64,000 nt of DNA from Sabellastarte sp. h YS-2021. Lineage: Eukaryota; Annelida; Polychaeta; Sabellida; Sabellidae. A model generated the notes under the pieces. It searched no databases and was not told the origin of the DNA. It saw nothing but the letters and a program-made list of their open reading frames with translations. This document shows, piece after piece, positions 12,701-24,700 of this stretch; positions within the stretch are counted from its first letter, which is position 1, and every line of letters starts with the position of its first letter. Both the position numbers and the translations under genes were made by a program. The stretch covers positions 43,564,241 through 43,628,240 of the forward strand of contig OZ024939.1 of the NCBI GenBank assembly GCA_964017235.1, given 5' to 3'.

Positions 12701-15700
12701 CCGGGTTTTCAAATTTTCTTTCAATCGTAACAACACAGGAAGTGTTTATTTCTTAAACTGATATGAAAATTCACTGAAGTGATGTTGTCCCACTTGGGAA
12801 ATCCTGCTTACAAGTAAGTGGATAAACAAATCAGACTGAAAGGAACAAGCAAGGATCTCCACTTGTGGAGAGAACAGGTGTAACCTTCTGACTGCAGTGT
12901 GAACACTCACCATCAGGACACTCGGTACAGGTCTGCTCACCCTCCCTGGAGTAATAACCACTACCACAAGAAGCCAGTGTGTTTGCTGTACAGTCAAATC
13001 CCGCAGGGCATACAGAGCAGACGTGACTTCCTGCCTCAGCGTAATGTGTGTCCGGACACTCGATCTCTGCATCGGAGCCTGCAGGGCACCGATGTCCCTC
13101 AGAACACTCAGTACACACAGTGTCTGCAGAAAACAACAGCAATATTGTCAAACAAAAACCTCACATGTGGCTAATTGACAGAGTTATCTTATATCTTCAA
13201 AGAATTATAAATTAATATTCTAAACAAAATTTTATTTTTTTATTTTATTTTTTGGGGGGGGAATTCCTAAGATGTTTGCAGGTATGGAAAAAAGAGAGAG
13301 CCTCAGTATTTTCATGTTGACTATCATAATCAATTTACCTGGAATTACACTTTATGACAATTTTTTCTTAAGACAGGAGTAACTTTGGTCAAAGTTGGGG
13401 TTTATATATGTATTCCAACAGGTAACATGACATCAGGACATGAAGTCGAAAACTGGATTGACAGCCATTATCTTAAAGGGAAGTGCAAATTGATTAAAAG
13501 GCAAAGCTCTCAACCACATGGTGAAGATTTATCAGAATGGTGATTAAAACTGGCCACAGTGTGTACACCTACCTCTCTCAGGGCTGTAAAAGCCAGGGGC
13601 ACAGCTCACAGGGATTGAAGAGGGCGTGGCACAGGACTTCCCACCAGGACAATTTTCACAGGCAGTCCAACCGGCTTGTGAGTACTCGTCTACAAACACA
13701 AAGAATGCATGATCTGCACTGAACACTAGACTCTAATCGTTGGCTTTTCTCTTCACATTTACCCTGGTGTCTAAGATTCCTTGTTAAGTATAATCTTCTT
13801 TCTTACCACAAGTGTGTTGACAATTAAACTGGCAAAGAGATAATCACTTTCCTTCAAAAACTCCGGGTAATACATGGATTTACTGGTTTACAGGTCCAGT
13901 CAGTACATGAGTTTTACATCAAATAATGAGAGGGGGTAGATTTCAATCCTGTTTTCCATCAACAACTAGAAGAATGTTTTTGCTGACAAAAACGAAGCGG
14001 CCCTGATGAAAAAGAAGTCACCCATAAAAGATGTCAATATATGCATCATAAGCAATAGAAACTGTGAACTTTATTGCATTGTGTATGTTACTTGTCCCTA
14101 TTTTCATCTTTAATGAGTGGGCACAATTAAAGTGAGGTCAGCTGAACAATCCAATAGCTGGAGATTAAAAACTCCATAATTTCGCTTCAAGATGGCCATA
14201 ACTTCATTCATATGGGGACTTTAAGGTGGCCATAAAATAAGAATGTCCCTTTTCTCATCCTTTATAAGTGCATAAAGTTTAGCTCAGGTCAGTTGAACAA
14301 TAAGATAGCTGGAAGCTGAAACTTCCTTTTTCACTGTAAGGTGACCATAACTTCATTCATATTGCGACTTTAAGGTGACCATAACATGAGAATGTCCCTT
14401 CAATATCAATATATGTTAGATATGGAAAAAGAAAGGAGCCAGATAGCTTTATTCAAATGTTATGACTTTAGGGGGGGCCAAAATTATATTAACAGTTTAA
14501 GGTCACCTTAAAGTCAGGATAACCCTTTGGTTTGCTATCCTTTATAAGTGTGCAAAGTTTAACTGAACCTCAGTCGAACAATAAGATACTTGGAGGCTGA
14601 AAACCCCCTTATTTCACTTTAAGGTGGCTACAACTCCATTTATACTGAGAGTTTAAGGTGACCATAAGTATTATTTTTATGTAGTTTAATACCAGTGATA
14701 ATTTTGATATCAAAAAAAGGGAAAAAGAAAGGAGCCAGAGCATTTTATTCCAATTTGATGACTTTAAGCAGGCCATATGTCCATTAACATTTTGAGTTTA
14801 AGGTCACCATAAAGTCAGGATATTCCTTTGGCAAATCTTAATATATGTGCCAAGTTTGGTTGAAAAAAGTGAAAAACTAAGTGAACTGGAGGGCTAAAAC
14901 CCCGTTTTTTGACATGAAGGTGACCTTAAAATTGCAGATACAGGGTTAAAACTTCGGCATGTGAAAGATTATCAAAAAGTAGCTGAATAAGTTCTTCCAA
15001 CAAAACGCCGAAATCCTGACCGTTTTTGAGATACAGACCAAGTACCTATTTTAAAAAAATTTCCGAAAATAAAACGCCTCCCATTCAGGCATCTATGGTC
15101 CGACTGATAAGAAAATCCTTTCCGACCTTGGAAATTTGGTCTAGAATGTACCTGATAAATTTTATAGCACAGGTGTGTGCGTTTTTTTCCGAAACGCGAT
15201 GACGAGGTGTTTTGGAGTTATGCTTAAGGTTACCTTAAGTAAAGCTTAAGGTCTGCACAAAGTATCTCAAAAATTTTTCCCGCTCCTATAGTTTTAAAGA
15301 AAGATAAGAAGGAAAGAAAAATTTGAAAGGCTAAGAAGTTATTCAAGGGCGACCATAATCCGGCGGCGGCGGTGATCAGTCGAACTTCGGTGAAAACAAA
15401 TAAGCATCCCTGACGGGCCGCTTTATTACTTTTATTTCCATGAATTATTACCAGTGATTCTGGCACTTTCACAATTTATTTAAAATTTAAATTCATTTTC
15501 AAATGTACATGAGAACTAAAACCATTGGAGAGCTGTATTCATAGAAGTATTGACCCAAATAATGAAATGAAATTGTATTTTGAAAACAACCTTTTTCAAT
15601 GCATCAGTGTTGACAAGTATACAAGTTTACCCTGATAAAATATGTTTAAACAAGGCATTTTACCCAAAGATATTTAACAGTTTAGAAGTGTGTGCCACAA

Positions 15701-18700
15701 ACATCAACAACCCAGATTTCTATTAAACTTCTTTAAGTATGTGTAAACTCAAATAAATTTGGTTTTTATAATACATGTTTACTGAAATCGCTCATAATAT
15801 ATTTGTTAACAATCAGTAAATATGTATATTGACTAATTTTGCATCTTTGCTGTAGAAAAAAAAAGACATTACCGGCGCCACAATTAGCAGGAAGTGCAGT
15901 AGTTGAAGGACATTGAGAGCCTGCAGGACACTGTACACAGGTGGAACCACCAGTCCCATCCTGATAGTAACCAGGGTTACAGGGTGTCATAGCTGTACTG
16001 GCATCGGAGCAGCTGTAACCAGCCTCACAGTCCACACATGCAGTATGGTCACCATTGGAACGTTTTCCTGAAATAGAAATACATACTGGGTTTATTCACT
16101 GACAAGCATTAGAGAAAGGAGAAACTTGATGGCTGCCATCACCCACATACAAGTTGACAACAACAACCAAAATAAATAAACAAATAAATAGCACAAAGCT
16201 ACTTATAAAGGTCAAAGTGGGTATTTTACAATCCATTCAACAGCATGGGTCATATTGTGAGAGGTCCTCTGTATTGTCCACATGTGGGTGCTGAACCCAC
16301 ACAGAGGTGATAGTCTGTGATTAGATGCCAAATCTGCCTACCGCATAGCAACCGAGGACCCCACAGCTACTACTAATAAGTATCACAAAAATTACAGCTG
16401 TCATAAGATTGTCAGCTGATTCTGACTGAAATTTTTCGCCTTTTTTCTCAAGCAGTAAATTGAATATTCACATCAACCCAGGGTTTTAATCATGATCTGA
16501 ACATTAGCCCTGAACACAAAACATGGAAATAAACATAATCTGTAACAACAAGCTATCTGCAGTTGATCCCTCAATCAGTCTAACAACCTGAATGAACCCT
16601 AAAGTGAGAGGAAACTAGATGTTAGGGAAAGAGTGGCAGAGACAACCTTAATTGTCTATGGCTTGTAGATATAGGACTTCTCCAGTTTCTATTCAAATAT
16701 TGCAAACAACCACTCAAACTTTTGATAAATGTATATAGATTTTAACCTGCCATATATAAATCAATACAGTGTGTATTATGCATATACTTCATCATACTGC
16801 TAGAATACACCTGACTGATGTCACTCTAACATCATTCAAGGGGGCCACGGTGGCAGAGTGGCAACACTCTCGCCTCCCACCTCTGAGATCGGAGTTTGAA
16901 TCCCAGCCCAACCTGAAGTGGGAAAGCTGGTAGTTGCTTGCCATTGGTCGGCAGTTTACAGAAGTGGTAGAACAATTGTCTATACATATCCAATGGTCGG
17001 TCAAAATTAATCCAATGGTCGGTCAAAATTAATCCGGTCAAAATTAATCTGGAATCAGATCTATCTGGAAGTAGTGCCCATCGATCCATCATTATCGGTG
17101 AAAATTTCGTAATATTTCTTTACCTTTCTTTCTGTATCTAAATATCCACATTTTAAAAATATTTTGGGCAGTTTCCTCAATAAATCGTCATATTTACAGG
17201 CAGTGAGTGTTTCTGGTAGATTCTAAACATCGGAACACCATTATTACTACCACATCGAAATACACTTCATCCTGGAATGTGTTTCATGATATAACCAACA
17301 ATGGAATCGATTATGGCTCGATGATCGCTCAGAAAAATGGACGATTAATCGACCATGCAACTTGGAGGTGATTCCCATTTACTAGTTTACAGTACAGAAC
17401 CAACTGTATGTATTGGTGTCCTCTGCCCATAAAACTACCCGTCGTGATATGTCCTATACAATGTGTTGAAATTGACGTTAAAACCCAAATAAACTAACAT
17501 CATCCTAGGTAAAAATCTGGAGCACTCTGCATAATCTACCTTGCTAAAATACAAATATTTCTGCAACATTCACATAGTAATAGTAGCTGTACCAGATACT
17601 GCTCACTAGTTATGACTTTACAGTATCAGCAGTTGTGTGAACAGTACCTGTGGCGCATTTGGTACAGGAAGTGACTTTGGCCGCTGAGATGTATCCTTCT
17701 CCACACTCAGTGGGTGGGTCATGAGCATTTGGACAGAAGGAGCCAGCAGGGCACTCAGTGCATGCATCCAGTCCTGCAATGTATAACAGAATTATACCTC
17801 CACTGAAGCAGGATTTCCACAGAAGAGAGCTCACATCAATGGAAAGAGCTTCGCTCTTATAATATAAATAACAGAATCCCTACAAAGACATTCACTTGTA
17901 AACTTATGACAGAATGCCACTAAAATGAGTTTGACTAGGCTGTGCATCCCTGATTTCATTACTTTATGGGCCCAAAATCATTTGCAAACAACACCAGGAT
18001 CCTATAATGTAGTGATTTATCATCAGCTGTTAACCATAATTTGTAGAAGAAAGTTCTTGAAAAATTCAGTAATCTTGATCATGTGACCTTATAAAAGGTC
18101 AAAAATCAATGGAACAGTTTTCCAGTCCCTGTTTTTAATGCATGCTAAATATATAATGAAATCACTGAAAAATGAAAATGATAAGCCAGTGGCTAAGCAC
18201 AAATGGACAGTGTTCTCATATACAAGCAGAAGTGACATGTTCAATTACAAATTTACGTGATTTTATTATCCACCACGCGACGTATTTGCCCTAAATACGG
18301 GGAAATACAGACCGGGATGTATTTTTTTGTATACACCGGCGCCCCGGTACTATGGATATTGAGTGTGATTAACTTCCGGTTTTTCAACAATATCTCGGAA
18401 AGTATGTAACTTAAAAATATGTATAATATATCATTAGAATGGTGTTATTCTAGCGCTTCTGCTCATGTATGTTGCATAAATATCCATGCAGAAATGACTG
18501 AGATATTGCAAGGTAAAGATTGAAGTTTTATATTCAGTGTTGCTCATTCTTTTTGACAGTCTGTTTCACGTTTTCTCATTAAATATTCATATTATTTGAC
18601 CCATAAATCGCACAAAATGGTGGATAATAAAAGTAAAACATCCCTCATCAGACATACACAGAAAAAATATATCACTCATGAAGATTAACAATATAATACT

Positions 18701-21700
18701 CGTGCTTCGCACTCGTATAATATTGTTATCTTCATTCGTGATATATTTTTTCTGTATATGTCATTCGGGACGTTTTCCTATTATATTTCTATAACACGGT
18801 AACATAAAGATACTAGTGTTTAAGTACTTATAGATTTTCTACACTGTTTAGACTGAGGGCATCTCCTTTGTGTGTTTGGGAGTAAATTGAAATCCAAAGC
18901 ATCTACCTGGTGATTAAGCAGATGAATTAATTAGCTCTGATTTCTGATGCAGTTACAGTACCTGTGTTTTCTGCATAGGTTCCACTTTCACAGGCTGTAC
19001 ACATGGCGTCCCCATCTGTACTGTAGAACCCCACACCACATTCTGCCTTTGAATTAGCATTGGGACACTCGTACCCTGCCGGGCAGTTATTGCAGGATTC
19101 CTGTCCTGGAAGCATGTACAGTGAATGGTAAATAACATACAATGAACAGAAATAACCAACTGTGAATGGTAAATAACATAGAGGGTACGAAAAATAATTT
19201 TTACAGGACAAGAGAAAATAGCCTGTAGAGTTTGCCACATCAATATTATACGGTTTATAAAGCACAAGTTTTGTATCCGAGATCCTAATTGTTTATATTT
19301 GGGTCTTGATAGCATGCCCCAAGACAGAATAACTCCCCGTCATAACTCAGCACAAACAGGAAATGACTACACAAATACAACTTTTGAAAGAGTCCCTACT
19401 AGGACTCCCTAGACCTCAATTAGCACCAAAAATGAGCACAAGGTACAAATTTCTGAGTCTCTGTTATTAAAATGATACGGACATATTTATGCAATGGTCA
19501 GAATGATCAGTAAATCAAATTCAGTTTACATGAGCCATGTCTCAAAACAGGAAAAGTCTTTGTGAGGCATTTTGAAGTTAATAAACATTATTATTACCAA
19601 ATATAAAGTAAAAGGGCGACATAGTTGAAATCTACATGACTTACATCACTTTAATGAAGTATAAGCCATGAGAAAGCCTGAAACAATGACTTTCCAATAA
19701 CTGGCTTTTAAATATTCTTTGGGGATTTCTGTTCAAATCACTAATTTCATGTATAGTAAATGTAAAACAATGAGTATGCTATATATGCTTCCAAATACAA
19801 TACATAGAGTATTTTTGATACTTAATGGCTGTCCCTGTGGTAACGCATAATAACATTTTCGACACACACTCACCAGTGGCGTCTGTGTAAGTGCCAGATA
19901 CACAAGGGGTAGCCGCAGTCATCCCATCAGCATTACACTTGTGGCCCACCGGGCACTGCACGCAGCTCGCTGACCCTGCAGACGCATAAGTACCCTTGGT
20001 ACACTGTACAGGGTTCTCGGTTTGAGCATTGGGGCAGCTAGAGCCAGCAGGGCAGGTTTCACAGCCTGAAGATCCAGAGGAACTGTATTTCCCTGTACCA
20101 CAGTCCTGTAAGATTGTACATAAAGAGACAGGTTTATACAATATGTTGAAATACAATGCATGAGTATAGCAACAAATGCATATCACAGGTTCATCTACAT
20201 TCTTTAGAACAAAATGTTTTGATGAATTTTTTTTAAATAGATAACAGTTTTAAATATAGTTCTCATAACTTTTGGCAGTTAAATGGTTTCACATCAATAA
20301 AGCCATAACAGAATAACTTTGAAGGAATCCTGAGCAGTGAAATGTATCTAGAATTCTAGATTGAGAGCAATTTGAAAATAATTTTGTGAAACAAGAAACA
20401 TTAAATTCTTAATTGTCTTAAAAAGTACAGATACATGTTGATGTGTTCTAAGAATCATTATTACATGACAACTGAAGAACACTTGAAAACTTGTGTACAC
20501 GATGTTACAAAATTGGAAAAGTCAAACAAAAAAAGTTGGAACGGCATCTGCCTCAATAACAGTCCTCTGAGAGAGGAAATTACTCGATACGACAGTTCTG
20601 TGGAGCAGAATTTGCAACACATTGTGTGCGGCACAAGCAAATTGGAACATTCAGGGAAGGTAGCCTTGTGCCCCAAAAACATGGTTATAAGAGTTTGAGG
20701 TGGTTGAGAATAATCTAGAAAATCATGCAGCTCTACATTGAATCCTTTTAGAAATGCAATCACTCAGAAATCACAAAGGATTTTATGTTCTGGCCACTAA
20801 TACACAAATTTTAAGAATTATAACGACCATAACTCATGCCAAAACACGAACAATAAAATTTCAAAACATATGAAAGCTACAGGGAATCCACAAGATTTCT
20901 TATTTTCTATAAAATCAGTGAACTGAAGTCTGAGACAGTGTGGAAATCTCTGTGTTTGTGTGGTGAAATCTGTATCCTTATGTAAATACAGTAAATATAC
21001 ATCTTGTTTATAAGATTCAATGGACGAGAAACCAAAAATAAATAAGAAAGCCAACAAAAGCCTGGAGCAAAAGTAGGTATAGGAACGGAATAACACAAGG
21101 AAATCAATGCAGGACAAATCTACTTCTGCGTCAATCCTTAGTTTTCCTCAATATCAATTATATATCATATAAAGACAGATATTTGACATAAACTTTTGTA
21201 AATTAAGTCAGCAAAAACAGGTTTTTACTGAATGCTCAGCTTTTTGCTTTCCTTTTAGGACCTGAGAAAACTTATGCAACAGGAAAAACTTAATCCCTTT
21301 GACAAATCAACCATTTTTCTTTCTCTTTTATAAATGAAGACCCAAAGTTTGAGATGCATACAGCAAATTTTATAAATGTTCTTTATAACAGTTAGTAACC
21401 ATAAGTAGATGTATTAGGACTCCTTTACTCCTTTATTTGCATTTTAAGTTTTAGTGAAAGCAAGGGAGTGGTTCGGAAACTTTCCTTACTTTACAATAGT
21501 GTAAAAATTGGATTGCGGTTTCCTTTAAATCTTTAAAAGAGGAGACTGACCAGATAATGTAAAATATAAACCTAATTCCTATTTCAATTCAATTGGATTA
21601 AACCATATCAGGTCAAATCCCAAGGACCAGTAGAAGGCTTCTCCTTATCCAGGAAACCTAGGAAAAAGGTTAACTTATCAGAAATTGTTCTCTATGGGCT

Positions 21701-24700
21701 TCATATATAATTATGTCTACGTAAAAGAGAATTCCACAACAAGGTTCTGCTGTAATTTGGAGAATTTGGATAGGTAACTAAGTATAACTGGTACCAGGCT
21801 TATATGTTTGATGATTTATCAATCTATTAATAAATAGAAATCAGAAGCACTCAACTTATAGATTTACATATTCACCTATGTTCTTTTTATAACAGAGTTC
21901 TTTTAACTGACTTGACAAGGATATTTTTATTTTTGCCTAAATATATCTGCACTCCTCACTTCAATCAGTCTATACAATAGATTTAAAGAAGATTTCTTCA
22001 GATTTGTCTTAGGAGGGAAAATCTGCAAGGCTTGCAAAATTAATGTGGCGGGACATTCTCACTGAGGTCTTTAAAAACAGTTTCCATGTTTGGTGAGATT
22101 TGTCCTGAGGCCAATTCGACATGGACACAATGGATCCCACATACACCGACCCATTCAGGTGTAAATATGGACAAAAGAATCTGGCTGCATGCCATCATCC
22201 TTCTATTCAAAGATCAATACTCTGTAAATAATCAAATATGCACTGCAGAGAATTTCATACCCGACAGGAGCAGCCATTTTGTCACTAATGATCAGATTTT
22301 ACTTACTGGCTTCAACAAAGCAAATCGATCAGTTTCATAACCTGAACTTTTCTGCGCTGTTTAGAAATTCCGATATATTCCAATTCCAACGCTAGTCATT
22401 ACAAATATATATAAAATATTCCAGTTTGCTTGACAATTATGTGGTTCTGTTGTATTAATAGTTTGCATAAATTGCAATTTTCACATTTTGGTGGGTCATG
22501 ATTTATGCAAGTATAATGCACATTCACTGTGTTAATAATTACAGGATGATGTAGTGTTGTGGTTGAATGCAAATTTCAAAACCGGTTACCGAAAGCGGAA
22601 ATTCGGCGAAAAACCGGGTATATTTGATTTATCAAACACAAAGAAATAAGTTTTTAAATGCGTACATGAGACGTAACTCGTATATAAATAAGAACAACTA
22701 TGGGCTTTTTGAAGACTTTCGAGGACAAAATGGGTGATATATTGATGGAATATTATAAAATACTGTGAAATATTTGTTGTAGTTTAATATTTTGGTAAAC
22801 TTAAGTTCAAATAATGCCTACATGTGGCGAAACCGGTTTTGGTTACAAGAAAACAAAACGTAACCGGATCAGTGTCTTTCAGTCGGCAAATAGGTTTCCG
22901 GTTTACCGTCTTCAACACTAGGATGATGTAATACTTAGACATTTCATTTTATAAACTTTTCACTAAGCTAATTATAGGAAGTGGCCATTTTAAATGACAT
23001 ATATCTGTATTATTTTCACTCAAGGTATTAATTTCACATAGTCCTTTTCAATTCTGTTGGAAGGGGGATCATCTTTATGAATTTCCACCTTCAATCAACT
23101 TTATATACCAGACTTACTTTCAATTCTTGTTTGGGTGTATCTTTGATATCAGGAGATGGTCCAGTAGAACTTAGTTTACTTACAGAGCTTAATGCTTAGT
23201 CATCTGAAGGTCTACTTCCAGTGAAATTTATCAGGTCAGCTGTTATTATCCAAACATGTGTGTAGTGTAATATATTGTTCAGGTGAAAGAAAGCTACTTT
23301 GGTATGAAGAAAGGATGAAATAAATACATATTCAGAGAATGCAACTGATTCCATTACATAAAAAGTTCAGATAATTGAAAGTAAGATAATAGAGGTGCAA
23401 ATGCTTCTAGAATTTCCATTATTTTCCTGGAATTTCAAGACTTAACTCATCACGGCTCACAGTGACAGTGGTATGAACAACGCCACATTATCAACAGAGT
23501 GTCATATCATATTTTCAACAACTTTTTTTTCAATGAGTGTAGACAAGGCATGAAAGACCAGAAAACAGTGAAAAAATGTATGCTCATGTACTCATGATAC
23601 AATGAAGCATCCTCAAGTCAAAATCTGTTCAGGGATATTCAACCTTTATGTCCCAGTCAAATTGTTTTAGTAAGACATCCCATGTACTCATATGCATCAT
23701 AGTGTAAACGTGTTATTGTAAAAGCTATGACCAAAAATTACTACTAGTTTCCCAGGAATGCCTAATAACTGAATAACTGGCACTAGATATGGCTCTACTT
23801 ACACCAGGTTGTATTCTAGTCATGACTTCAGACCATTCACCTTAATTGTTCTCTGACAGAAATTCCATTCACTTTCTTTCTTGTTCTTTTTAAGGGCCAG
23901 CCCAGAGACAAATTTTAAACCTTATTAAATTCATTTATTGTTGAATGTATAGTTGTGAACTTCTTACAAAATAACATAACTTTCCAAACAATCAAACGTG
24001 TGATTCTGGCAATTCAATTCCTCCATTGGTCAAAGTATTTTTGTTTTACTTTTACCTAAAATGGTTTTTATTTTGTGAAGGAATCAACCCAGTGAACAAT
24101 CTCACTAACTGTGGTGAATTTCATATTTTCTTTCTGTATAAACTCACATTAATTTTAATAGACAGCTTGTGATCAAAGATACCTTTGTTGTATTTTTAGC
24201 TATTTTACATCTTCTTGATCTTTAAATTAAAGGATATCCCGAGTAGCACGTCACATTCACTGATGGATTTTAAACACCTAACCAGAATTGCATTATCTCA
24301 CCTGGTATATATAGATTTTTGTCAAATATCTGACCTTCATACAGTATTTCAAACTACTTATTTCACACACGAAAAATTAATATAGATTTTGCTTCACGTT
24401 CAGGCAAATGTCACACTCGTAACTTTATAAACTTGCAAAAACTCACCAAACAAGCTGAGATATCTGACTGGCTTGGTGCACTGTTGTATGTCCCGCCCCC
24501 ACACGGTGTTTTAGTGGCACTTCCTCCAGCACAGCTGAAACACACAGAATACACAGGCAACAATGGGCAGGCAATTTCAACTGATCTCACATTCAGTGTT
24601 TTATTTTCTCTATATTTAATGAAAAAAATGAATGTAAATCAAATTCTGTCATTGTGCTGTTTTGAAAATGGTGTGTGGTATTTTTACCCACTTGCAGAAT

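Noticed and set aside
16840..16915. Possible tRNA gene (A and B boxes)
   Set aside because: No cloverleaf with paired acceptor and anticodon arms; better explained as the head of a SINE.
20435..20763. Overlapping open frames on both strands (87 and 100 codons)
   Set aside because: Located in an intron of the GCC-repeat gene, no domain, no conserved pattern seen.
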